28,141 nucleotides of DNA, taken from positions 1-28,141 of the forward strand of contig CAYHZL010000024.1 in the NCBI GenBank assembly GCA_964361075.1, given 5' to 3'. Positions 17,542 to 24,596 of this stretch are shown piece after piece. A model generated the notes under the pieces. The model was not told the origin of the DNA, made no database searches, and worked only from the letters and a program-made list of their open reading frames with translations. Source of the stretch: CAYHZL01 sp964361075 (GTDB lineage: Bacteria; Bacteroidota; Ignavibacteria; UBA10030; UBA8401). The stretch's first letter is position 1. Every line of letters starts with the position of its first letter. The position numbers and the translations under genes are program-made.

Positions 17542-18870
17542 ATGGCAGAAGCAACTCTTCACACCCTTACAGAAAGACCACAACCGCCGCGTTCATACCG
17601 ATGGATTGTTCTTTTCTTTGTTAGTTTGCCAATGTTGGGTAATTACTACATCTACGATGCAATTAATCCGCTTGTTGATATCTTCACAAAACAACTAGGA
17701 TTTTCCAATGAGCAGATTGGCTGGCTAAATTCCAGTTACAGTGTTGCCGCAGTTCTTACGCTTCTCATTGGCGGTATTATGATTGACAAGTTAGGAACCG
17801 TAAAATCAATTTTCATTTTTTCTACGTTATGTTTAATAGCATCCATCCTCACTGCTTTAGAAGGAAATTTTACTGCAATGGTTATCGGCAGAGTTGTTCT
17901 CGGGCTTGGTGCTGAATCGCTAATTGTTGCCGTAACTACTGCATTAGCAAAATGGTTTAAAGGAAAAGAATTAAGTTTTGCATTTGGTGTTAACCTTACC
18001 ATAGCTCGTCTTGCTTCAGTTGCCGCAGATAATTCTCCTTCGTGGGCTTCATTTGCATTTTATCCTCATGGTGCAGGTTCCGAACCAAGTTGGCAAGGTC
18101 CGTTGCATCTTGCTATCGGATTCGGAGTTATTTGCGTAGTTGGTGCAGTAGCATATTGGTGGCTTGAAAAAAGTGCTGAAACAAAATATTCTCTTGGTAA
18201 AGCAGGCGATGTAGATAAACTTGAATTCAAAGGATTATTCAGTTTTGGAAAATCGTACTGGTTTATTGTTGGTTTGTGTTTTGCATTTTATTCTGCAATT
18301 TTTCCATTCAGAACGTTTGCAATAAAATTTTTTATGGATACACAATTTAATGGTGTTACAGAAAATATAGCACGCGAAAGTTCTGGATTTTTTAATGGTT
18401 TGCTTCCTCTTTCTGCGATGATTGCAACTCCGCTTTTTGGATTGCTCGTTGACAAAGTTGGTAAGCGTGCACTGTTTATGGTGTTCGGTTCAATTCTACT
18501 TATGCCTGTTTACTTGATTATGATGTATTCTGGAATGACACTTTGGATTCCAGTAATAATGATGGGCGTTGCTTTTTCGTTAATACCGGCAGTGATGTGG
18601 CCTTCTGTTGCATACATTGTTGATGAAAAAAAATTGGGTACCAGTTTTGCACTTATGACATTAATTCAACAAATCGGATTTTTTGCATTGAATCTTCTCA
18701 TCGGAATGGCGAATGATGCATCGTCGGCAAGTTCAACAAACCCCGGTGGCTATGCATTAGGCATGTGGATTTTTTCCACCCTGGGATTTTTAGGAATGGC
18801 ATTTGCGTTTTTATTGCGGCGAAGTGAAACAGGTCCACACGCACACGGATTGGAAACAATAAAAGCTTAA
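17542..18870 (+). CDS. Major facilitator superfamily transporter
   Basis: 442 residues, 12 predicted membrane segments, inner-membrane carrier. After segment 2 it has the MFS loop GGIMIDKLG, and later GLLVDKVGKR, the matching loop of the second half. The stretch VNLTIARLASVAADNSPSW resembles, from memory, a motif in the MFSD1-like branch, which in animals carries dipeptides; this is a weak lead. The ATG at 17542 is chosen because GGAG lies six bases before it; an in-frame TTG at 17530 has no such site. The M29 aminopeptidase follows after the four-helix gene. Substrate is not determined. Confidence 0.88.
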   Translation: MAEATLHTLTERPQPPRSYRWIVLFFVSLPMLGNYYIYDAINPLVDIFTKQLGFSNEQIGWLNSSYSVAAVLTLLIGGIMIDKLGTVKSIFIFSTLCLIASILTALEGNFTAMVIGRVVLGLGAESLIVAVTTALAKWFKGKELSFAFGVNLTIARLASVAADNSPSWASFAFYPHGAGSEPSWQGPLHLAIGFGVICVVGAVAYWWLEKSAETKYSLGKAGDVDKLEFKGLFSFGKSYWFIVGLCFAFYSAIFPFRTFAIKFFMDTQFNGVTENIARESSGFFNGLLPLSAMIATPLFGLLVDKVGKRALFMVFGSILLMPVYLIMMYSGMTLWIPVIMMGVAFSLIPAVMWPSVAYIVDEKKLGTSFALMTLIQQIGFFALNLLIGMANDASSASSTNPGGYALGMWIFSTLGFLGMAFAFLLRRSETGPHAHGLETIKA

Positions 18871-18908
18871 GAAGGAAGATGGTAGAAGGAAAACGTAAAA
18901 CGTGAAAA

Positions 18909-18949
18909 GGTAAAAGGTAGATGGAAGAAGGTAAAAGGTAGATGGAAAA
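18909..18949 (+). repeat. Tandem 21-base purine repeat, left arm of an inverted pair
   Basis: GGTAAAAGGTAGATGGAA occurs at 18909-18926 and again from 18930, the second running over the start codon of the four-helix protein. The second copy pairs at 19 of 20 positions with 19313-19332. Confidence 0.8.
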
Positions 18950-19304
18950 GAGTCACAAAAAATTAAAAGTATGGATGGAAGCAATTGATTTGGTTACTTC
19001 TGTTTATAGTATTTCCGAGAAGTTTCCAGACAATGAAAAATTTGGCTTGACCAATCAGATGAGACGTGCTGCTGTTTCAGTCCCATCAAATATTGCTGAA
19101 GGTGCTGCAAGACAGGGAACGAAAGATGCAATACAATTTTTTGTGATCGCCCGCGCTTCATTAAGCGAATTAGATACACAACTTGAAATTGTTTCCAGAT
19201 TACATTTTATCAATAAAGACAATGTTGAAAAAATACAAAACCATATTGATACGGTTGATGCATTATTAAGTGGTTTAATCAGATACAGAAGAACGGTAAA
19301 CTGA
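18942..19304 (+). CDS. Four-helix bundle protein (23S rRNA intervening-sequence protein type)
   Basis: 120 residues. The family pattern is clear: LKVWMEAIDLVTSVYSISEKFP, then LTNQMRRAAVSVPSNIAEGAAR and a helix with ARASLSELDTQLEIVSRL. Relatives form small four-helix bundles (pentameric in solved members). Related ORFs sit in the intervening sequences of some 23S rRNA genes, but many, as here, are free in the chromosome, and their role is unknown. Here the gene is bounded by 20-bp inverted repeats; the left one contains the start codon and the right one ends 11 bases before the next gene. AAAGG about six bases upstream may act as ribosome binding site. Confidence 0.9.
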   Translation: MEKSHKKLKVWMEAIDLVTSVYSISEKFPDNEKFGLTNQMRRAAVSVPSNIAEGAARQGTKDAIQFFVIARASLSELDTQLEIVSRLHFINKDNVEKIQNHIDTVDALLSGLIRYRRTVN

Positions 19305-19312
19305 AAAAACCG

Positions 19313-19332
19313 TTTTCCATTTACCTTTTACC
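19313..19332 (-). repeat. Right arm of the inverted pair around the four-helix gene
   Basis: TTTTCCATTTACCTTTTACC is complementary at 19 of 20 bases to 18930-18949. A further CGTAAAA-type block lies outside both arms. The arm lies in the place where the next gene's ribosome binding site would be expected. Confidence 0.75.
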
Positions 19333-19343
19333 ATTTTACGATT

Positions 19344-20306
19344 ATGAACATTTCAAATGAACTTTATGCCGCTTCACAAATTGCTGTGCGCGATTGTATG
19401 GGATTGCAGTCTGGAGAAAAAGTTCTTGTTGTTACAGATGAGCCATTGCGAACAATTGGTTATGCGTTGTGGAACGCAGTGAAAGATTTCGGTAACGAAG
19501 TATTCATTGTCGAAATTCTTCCACGCAAAACGAACGGCGAAGAGCCGCCGCGCGAAGTTGCCGAATTGATGAAGATGGTTGATGTCGTGTTATGTCCCAC
19601 TTCCAAATCGTTAACTCATACCGATGCACGACGCGCAGCAAGTGAATGCGGTGTGCGCATTGCAACACTGCCAAATGTAACGGAAGAAATAATGATTCGA
19701 TGCATGAATGCAGATTATCATGCGATTGCGGAACGCACATTTCGTTTGTGTGCCATGTTGGAAAAAACAAAAATTGTTCGTGTTACCTCTGCGTTGGGAA
19801 CGGATATTACAATGCCTATCGAAGGAAGAAAAGCACACGCAAGTTCGGGCTTATTTCATAAAAAAGGTGAGTCGGGAAATTTGCCGACAGGCGAAGCGTA
19901 TCTTGCACCGTTGGAAGGAAAATCAAACGGCATTGTTGTGGTAGATGGTTCGATGGCAAGTGTTGGAATGGTGAAGACACCAATTCGAATTGTTGTGAAA
20001 GACGGTTACGCCGAAGAAATTTTCGGCGGTGAAGAAGCTCAACGATTGATTCAATTATTTGAGCCGCATGGAAAAGATGGACGCAATGTTGCAGAGTTTG
20101 GCATCGGCACAAACGATAAAGCAATTCTGACAGGAAATATTTTAGAGGATGAAAAAGCAATGCAAACGATTCACATTGCTTTCGGAGATAATAAATCTAT
20201 GGGCGGAACGGTACGAGTTGCAAGCCACCTTGATGGACTCATCAAAAAACCGACAGTGTACTTTGACGATGTGATGATAATGAAAGATGGAAATATGATT
20301 GTGTAA
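19344..20306 (+). CDS. M29-type (AmpS/leucyl aminopeptidase-like) metallo-aminopeptidase
   Basis: 320 residues, somewhat short for M29 (usually about 370-410), like the shorter bacterial branch. Metal-site motifs of the family are visible: NLPTGEAYLAPLEGKSNG (glutamate), NVAEFGIGTND (glutamate) and IHIAFGDNKSMGG followed by SHLDG (histidine, aspartate). It should remove N-terminal residues from peptides in the cytoplasm, matching the OPT, PepD and MFS genes nearby. No ribosome binding site is seen, because a dispersed repeat arm occupies the leader. A MITE-3 insertion starts at the stop codon and leaves it intact. Confidence 0.85.
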   Translation: MNISNELYAASQIAVRDCMGLQSGEKVLVVTDEPLRTIGYALWNAVKDFGNEVFIVEILPRKTNGEEPPREVAELMKMVDVVLCPTSKSLTHTDARRAASECGVRIATLPNVTEEIMIRCMNADYHAIAERTFRLCAMLEKTKIVRVTSALGTDITMPIEGRKAHASSGLFHKKGESGNLPTGEAYLAPLEGKSNGIVVVDGSMASVGMVKTPIRIVVKDGYAEEIFGGEEAQRLIQLFEPHGKDGRNVAEFGIGTNDKAILTGNILEDEKAMQTIHIAFGDNKSMGGTVRVASHLDGLIKKPTVYFDDVMIMKDGNMIV

Positions 20307-20312
20307 ATATTT

Positions 20313-20495
20313 GGTACTACTCAGCCATCGAAACTGAATCACCGGAATGATGTCTGACGGTGTTTCCCAACCGTCTGACATCTGGTTAGGTAAAACGTCA
20401 GACACAAAAAACGTGTCAGATTCGCCGCGGCGAATCCATTAATGAAATTATGCCGAAGGCATCCCTTCGGGACAAAAAACACACTGTGTAGTTAC
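20313..20495. mobile_element. MITE-3 copy C3 (183 bp, AAATATTT duplication) with different interior
   Basis: AAATATTT flanks it (20305-20312, overlapping the aminopeptidase stop codon, and 20496-20503). The ends are diverged: GGTACTACTCAGC on the left; GTAACTACACAG on the other strand at the right. The interior is unlike C1 and C2 except for the TTCGCCGCGGCGAA palindrome (20421-20434). It holds a GATGTCTGACGG hairpin (20349-20382), a GTCAGACAC...GTGTCAGA unit and a CCGAAGG-type hairpin. Confidence 0.75.
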
Positions 20496-20533
20496 AAATA
20501 TTTTTACAATTAATTTATCTAATGGAGCGTACA

Positions 20534-21034
20534 ATGTTCAGAACAATAGAAGATTTTTTGGAAACTTGGAATAATGAAACAGAATCAACGCTGAAAATTT
20601 TCCGCACATTAACAAGCGATTCGCTTAATCAAAAAGTGTACAGCGAAGGCAGGACTCTCTCTCGTCTGGCGTGGCACATTACTGAAACACTTGCTGAAAT
20701 GCCGCAACATGCCGGATTACAATGTGCTATTTCAATTGAAGATGGCAAACAGTTTGCGAACATTACGTTACTCATTGAAACGTACATGCGTTTTTCGCAG
20801 ACTGTTGCTGATGCAGTGAAAGCTCAATGGAACGATGCGATGTTGTTGGAAGAAATTCCGATGTATGGCGAACAATGGAAACGCGGTTTCGTTCTTTCCG
20901 TTTTGATTCTTCATCAAACACATCATCGCGCGCAAATGACAGTGCTCATGCGTCAAGCAGGATTGAAAGTGCCCGGCATGTATGGTCCTGCAAAAGAAGA
21001 ATGGGCGGCGATGGGTATGCAAGCAATGGAATAA
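20534..21034 (+). CDS. DinB-like four-helix metal-binding protein
   Basis: 166 residues from the chosen start. It has the DinB/YfiT layout: helix with LAWHITETLAEMPQHAG (first metal histidine), then LILHQTHHRAQMTVLMRQAG (two more) and the typical ending LKVPGMYGPAKEEW. Family members bind a divalent metal and include thiol-dependent transferases (bacillithiol, mycothiol); this one's reaction is unknown. The ATG at 20534 is preferred over the in-frame ATG at 20522 because GGAG (20524-20527) lies six bases before it. Confidence 0.88.
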   Translation: MFRTIEDFLETWNNETESTLKIFRTLTSDSLNQKVYSEGRTLSRLAWHITETLAEMPQHAGLQCAISIEDGKQFANITLLIETYMRFSQTVADAVKAQWNDAMLLEEIPMYGEQWKRGFVLSVLILHQTHHRAQMTVLMRQAGLKVPGMYGPAKEEWAAMGMQAME

Positions 21035-21039
21035 CAGTG

Positions 21040-21105
21040 AACAATTATCAATTATCAATTAGCAATGAGCAATGAGCAATAATCAATAATCAATGATCGG
21101 TTGAT
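21040..21105 (+). repeat. AT-rich short tandem repeats (CAATTATCAATTA type)
   Basis: Repeated units of about 7-11 bases with CAATTATCAATTAGCAATGAGCAAT character lie between the DinB gene and the symporter gene. A related array separates hisB and hisH. Confidence 0.7.
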
Positions 21106-21153
21106 TGTACAAATCATTTTAATATTCACCAGAGAAGTAATTGGAGTATCATC

Positions 21154-22488
21154 ATGTCTGTGGAAATACAAAAACAAAAAAAGTGGTGGCATCTTTCTCT
21201 CACCAAACAAATTTTCATCGGATTGCTTTTCGGTGGATTGCTTGGTTGGTTAAAACCGGAGTGGGGAGTTGAGACAGCATTTCTTCGTACCATCTTTTTA
21301 AATTTGGTGAAATCAATTATTGCGCCTCTCATTTTTGCTAGCATTGTTTCCGGAATTGCGGGCGGCGGCAATATCAAAAAAGTTGGACGCATGGGCGTGA
21401 AAGCTCTTATCTATTTTGAAATAGTTACCTCCTTTGCGCTGTTCATCGGACTTGCAGTTGTGAATATCACGGGACCCGGCTACGGCGTGCAACTGCATGG
21501 TGACATGGTCGATCTTGGAAAAATTTCCGAAACTCATCCAATGACATTTTTGGAAACAATCATTCACACATTTCCGGCGAATATTATTGATGCGATGTAC
21601 CGCAACGATGTGCTGCAGATAGTTGCCTTCTCGGTGTTGTTTGCATTTGCAGTGTCCGCTATCGGAAAAAAAGGAGAACCGATTGTTGCTTTTTGCGATG
21701 CGCTTTCGCAAGTGATGTTTAAATTTACAAGTTATGTCATGAAGTTTGCGCCGTTTGGTGTTGGCGCGGCAATGGCAGTAACAATCGGGCACAAAGGAAT
21801 TGGCGTGCTTGTTAATCTTGGCATGTTAGTAGGTACGTTATATATTGCGCTTGCTGTTTTTGTTCTTCTTGTATTGGGAACAGTTGCGTACCTCATTAAA
21901 CTTCCGACCAAACAATTTTTAAAAGCAGTGAAAGAACCGTTCACACTCGCGTTCGTTACAACAAGCAGCGAATCTGCATTGCCGAAAGCAATGGAAGTGA
22001 TGGAACGGCTCGGTGTTCCCAAACGCATCGTCGGATTTGTAATGCCGACCGGTTATAGTTTTAATCTTGATGGAAGCACATTGTATCTTGCCGTTGCATC
22101 AGTCTTTGTTGCGCAAGCGGCAGAAACCACAACAGGAATACATTTCGGTTTCGAAAAACAATTATTATTAATGCTGACGTTAATGATTACATCGAAAGGA
22201 ATTGCTGCAGTGCCGCGCGCATCGCTGGTGGTACTATTCGCCGCGTTGCATTCGTTTGGTTTGCCGGTAGAAGGTGTTGCTGTAATTTTTGCTGTTGATG
22301 AGTTGATGGATATGGCGCGCACATCGGTGAATGTGTTGGGCAACTGTCTTGCGTGTGTTGTTGTTGCACGTTGGGAAGGTGAATTTAACGATGAACGTGC
22401 GCGTGTGTTCGGCACAAAAGAAGAAATATTCTTAGATACCGCCGAAGGAAATATGGCGTTCGCACAAGACGCAAGAGAAGGTGAATAA
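21154..22488 (+). CDS. Dicarboxylate/amino acid:cation symporter (DAACS, GltP/DctA type)
   Basis: 444 residues, about eight membrane helices and two hairpin loops. Signatures include KSIIAPLIFASIVSGIAG, the serine-rich hairpin TTSSESALPKAMEVMERLG, GYSFNLDGSTLYLAVASVFVAQ, and TSKGIAAVPRASLVVL followed by the NVLGNCLACVVVARWEGEF helix that binds substrate carboxylate. It takes up glutamate, aspartate or C4-dicarboxylates with protons or sodium; which one cannot be read safely from the sequence. TTGGAG lies before the start. It stands alone between repeat arrays. Confidence 0.93.
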   Translation: MSVEIQKQKKWWHLSLTKQIFIGLLFGGLLGWLKPEWGVETAFLRTIFLNLVKSIIAPLIFASIVSGIAGGGNIKKVGRMGVKALIYFEIVTSFALFIGLAVVNITGPGYGVQLHGDMVDLGKISETHPMTFLETIIHTFPANIIDAMYRNDVLQIVAFSVLFAFAVSAIGKKGEPIVAFCDALSQVMFKFTSYVMKFAPFGVGAAMAVTIGHKGIGVLVNLGMLVGTLYIALAVFVLLVLGTVAYLIKLPTKQFLKAVKEPFTLAFVTTSSESALPKAMEVMERLGVPKRIVGFVMPTGYSFNLDGSTLYLAVASVFVAQAAETTTGIHFGFEKQLLLMLTLMITSKGIAAVPRASLVVLFAALHSFGLPVEGVAVIFAVDELMDMARTSVNVLGNCLACVVVARWEGEFNDERARVFGTKEEIFLDTAEGNMAFAQDAREGE

Positions 22489-22579
22489 GAATTCTATTGA
22501 TGAAGGATGTTCCGAAGGAATGCCTTCGCAAATTATGAATTATAAACAACTCTGTTTTATTATTAGAGACTTCTGAAAA

Positions 22580-22698
22580 AGTCATTGCGAGGAGCGAAGC
22601 GACGAAGCAATCTCATCAAAATAAACGAAAAACAAGATTGTCCCGCCGTACGGGATTCCGTACAGCGGAACTTCGACAAAAAACGTCTCGCAATGACT
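22580..22698. repeat. Dispersed hairpin repeat (GTCATTGCGAG family)
   Basis: The arms AGTCATTGCGAG (22580-22591) and CTCGCAATGACT (22687-22698) are perfect inverses. The left part continues GCGAAGCGACGAAGCAATCT, nearly the same as the interior of MITE-2 copy A. A CCGCCGTACGG-centred palindrome is nested near 22640-22665. MITE-2 ends and a target duplication are not seen here. Confidence 0.75.
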
Positions 22699-22810
22699 AT
22701 CCGAAGAATATTTCAGTGAAAGTTGAATAAATTACATAAAAATTCCCTGTTCAATTTTCGGTGGAAGAGTTTTCCTTTTAGTAGTATTATTTCTCCGTAA
22801 TTCTATTCGC

Positions 22811-22844
22811 AGATAACCGTCGCCGTAAAAAGTGTCGGTTATCT
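22811..22844. promoter_or_regulatory. Inverted repeat upstream of ada, possible operator or hairpin
   Basis: AGATAACCG (22811-22819) and CGGTTATCT (22836-22844) are perfect 9-bp inverses 16 bases apart, ending 37 bases before the ada start. It could be a binding site or a leader hairpin; there is no T run to make it a terminator. Confidence 0.35.
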
Positions 22845-22881
22845 TGCAAAATAATTTTTATCTTAAAGGAGAATGAAACCG

Positions 22882-23919
22882 ATGCCTCTTCCTTCAACAG
22901 CCGAAATGCAGCGTGCATATCTTAAAAAAAATTCTTCGTACGACGGAGTTTTCTTTCTTGCTGTTCGTACTACGGGAATTTTCTGCCGCCCTTCTTGCAC
23001 TGCACGAAAACCACTTCCGAAAAATGTTGAATATTTTTCTACAACCAAAGAAGCAATCTTTGCTGGATTTCGTCCTTGTAAAATTTGTAAACCGATGGAA
23101 GCTATTGGCACGCCGCCGGAATGGGTAGGAACATTACTTTCAATGATAGAAAAAAATCCCAGCACACGATATTCCGATTTGTATCTGCGTTCTATAAATA
23201 TTGAACCTCCACGCGCCCGCAGATTTTTTCTCAAAAATTATGGAATGACATTTCAAGCATACTGCCGTGGACGACGGCTCGGCAAATCGTTCGAACAAAT
23301 TCGCAATGGTGTTACGTTGGATGATGTTGCTCTTGGGTACGGCTACAATTCGCACAGTGGATTTCGTGATGCGTTCGTGAAAACATTTGGCAAGGCGCCC
23401 GGACAAAGCCGTACTGGTGATTGCATTGTTACCGCATGGATCGAAAGTCCATTTGGTCCATTGATTGCGGCGGCAACATCGAAAGGAATTTGTCTGTTGG
23501 AATTTACCGATCGAAGAATGCTTGATAATCAATTTAAACGTTTGCGGAAATATTTTAAGTGTGCGATTATTCCCGGAGAGAATAATCATCTCGTGCAGTT
23601 GAAGAAAGAATTGAAAGAATATTTTGAAGGTACACGAAAAACATTTTCTGTGAAGCTTGTTTTTCCCGGAAGCCCGTTCGAACAACAAGTGTGGAATGCA
23701 TTATTGAGAATTCCTTCCGCTACAACTGCTTCATACGAAGATGTCGCAAAGATGATCGGCAAACCGAAAGCATCACGCGCCGTTGGAAGGGCGAACGGAT
23801 TCAATCGCATTGCGATCGTCATTCCGTGTCATCGTGTTATCAATAAGAGTGGAGAGTTAGGCGGCTATGGCGGCGGAGTGTGGAGGAAGAGAATGTTGCT
23901 GGAATTGGAGAAAAAGTGA
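22882..23919 (+). CDS. ada: Ada: DNA alkylation repair methyltransferase and transcription activator
   Basis: 345 residues, close to E. coli Ada (354). Three parts: zinc-binding Ada domain with Cys35, Cys39, Cys66 and Cys69 (TTGIFCRPSC ... GFRPCKICKP), Cys35 being the expected methyl-phosphotriester acceptor; AraC-type helix-turn-helix at about 85-175 (NIEPPRARRFFLKNYGMTFQ, LDDVALGYGYNSHSGFRDAF); and the O6-methylguanine methyltransferase domain with active-site IPCHRV (Cys316). All key residues are intact, so both repair and methylation-triggered activation should work. The ATG at 22882 is preferred: AAAGGAG lies ten bases before it but almost touches the in-frame ATG at 22873. The AlkA or AlkB partners are not adjacent. 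Confidence 0.95.
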   Translation: MPLPSTAEMQRAYLKKNSSYDGVFFLAVRTTGIFCRPSCTARKPLPKNVEYFSTTKEAIFAGFRPCKICKPMEAIGTPPEWVGTLLSMIEKNPSTRYSDLYLRSINIEPPRARRFFLKNYGMTFQAYCRGRRLGKSFEQIRNGVTLDDVALGYGYNSHSGFRDAFVKTFGKAPGQSRTGDCIVTAWIESPFGPLIAAATSKGICLLEFTDRRMLDNQFKRLRKYFKCAIIPGENNHLVQLKKELKEYFEGTRKTFSVKLVFPGSPFEQQVWNALLRIPSATTASYEDVAKMIGKPKASRAVGRANGFNRIAIVIPCHRVINKSGELGGYGGGVWRKRMLLELEKK

Positions 23920-24001
23920 TGTCATAGTTTCCGCAGAAGAATGTATCACAATCAAATAATTATCTTTCAATCAGAAAAAAATATTTAAAGGATTTAAAAT
24001 T

Positions 24002-24046
24002 ATGAAACATGATTTTCAGTTTGTAGCGCTTCAAGATGCGATGTAA
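24002..24046 (+). pseudogene. Very short ORF or 5' remnant before the heptad-repeat ORF
   Basis: ATG at 24002 follows AAAGGA at a suitable distance and reads 14 residues (MKHDFQFVALQDAM) before a stop. The heptad-repeat frame starts at 24036 in another frame, overlapping it. This may be the original start of that gene separated by a frameshift, or a chance ORF. Confidence 0.25.
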
Positions 24047-24287
24047 CATTATCAAGATGATAAGTTACAACGCAGAAATGTGGCGAAGCCATCACTTCGT
24101 GACACTGTGCAGCGGCAAAATGAACCGTTACATCATGGAAATGCGCATTGACAAGAACAAGATGACAGGTTACATCGGCGGGATGTCATGTTACAAGAAC
24201 GAAATGAAGAGTGGTGAGAAAGAAATGGAGTCTGCGAAAAAGTTTTGGAGTTTGTTTTTGCCGTTTTCGATGATTGCGTTCAAATAA
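24036..24287 (+). CDS. Small heptad-repeat ORF with an in-frame palindrome
   Basis: 83 residues of no known family. Methionine recurs every seven residues (MRCNIIK, MISYNAE, then MNRYIME, MRIDKNK, MTGYIGG, MSCYKNE, MKSGEKE, MESAKKF), so the DNA is a degenerate 21-base tandem repeat. Between the second and third units are 14 other residues, encoded by 42 bases (24078-24119) containing GTGGCGAAGCCAT and CACTTCGTGA, parts of a dispersed hairpin also present in MITE-3 copy C2. The insert keeps the frame. The C-terminus is hydrophobic (FWSLFLPFSMIAFK). No good ribosome binding site is present. It may be a real peptide or only repeat DNA that happens to be open. Confidence 0.4.
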   Translation: MRCNIIKMISYNAEMWRSHHFVTLCSGKMNRYIMEMRIDKNKMTGYIGGMSCYKNEMKSGEKEMESAKKFWSLFLPFSMIAFK

Positions 24288-24465
24288 ACGATGTTTTTCG
24301 ATAAATTTTTTTTTGTATTAAAAATAGAGAACCTTCCGAAGGTTTAAAACCTTCGGAAGGTTGGGCAGCATTTTTTTTGCAGAAAAGATGTCAGACGACG
24401 TTGTCGTCAGACATCGTGTATAACGTCTGACACGTTTTTTGTGCCTGACGTTGGTAACTCAAAAA
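24288..24465. other. Gene-free stretch of hairpin repeats
   Basis: Holds a 16-bp near-loopless palindrome at 24330-24362 (CCTTCCGAAGG/CCTTCGGAAGG arms), a GATGTC-AGACGAC hairpin at 24387-24415 and a TGACACG...GTGCCTGACG unit up to about 24450. The last two also occur in MITE-3 copy C3, one of them in flipped order. Confidence 0.7.
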
Positions 24466-24573
24466 ACGCGATCGTGTGATAGCGAATGCATTTGAATATC
24501 CGTATTATAATTCCAACTATAAATTTATTAAGCGTACCGAACATTGCAAACAGCTTAGTTATAGTTCGTTAAC
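24466..24573 (+). repeat. attC-like repeated site a, before the first orphan ORF
   Basis: The left part (24466-24516) matches 222-272 and the right part (24534-24573) matches 25631-25669 at about 31 of 39 positions. It ends AGTTCGTTAAC, 24 bases before the next start codon. The 5' arm expected for a full hairpin is truncated or replaced by other repeats. Confidence 0.55.
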
Positions 24574-24596
24574 TGCCAAACCTCATGAGGTACACA

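Larger units (their letters stand above)
22489..22881. other. Intergenic region before ada
   Basis: Contains a small CGAAGG/CCTTCG hairpin near 22513-22530, a large dispersed hairpin (22580-22698), AT-rich DNA, and an inverted repeat at 22811-22844 close to ada. No gene. Confidence 0.6.

Noticed and set aside
24036..24287. CRISPR array from the 21-base repeats
   Set aside because: The repeats are contiguous, degenerate and without unique spacers, and no cas genes are present.
24330..24362. Intrinsic terminator after the heptad ORF
   Set aside because: The palindrome has almost no loop and no immediate T run; it fits a dispersed repeat better.
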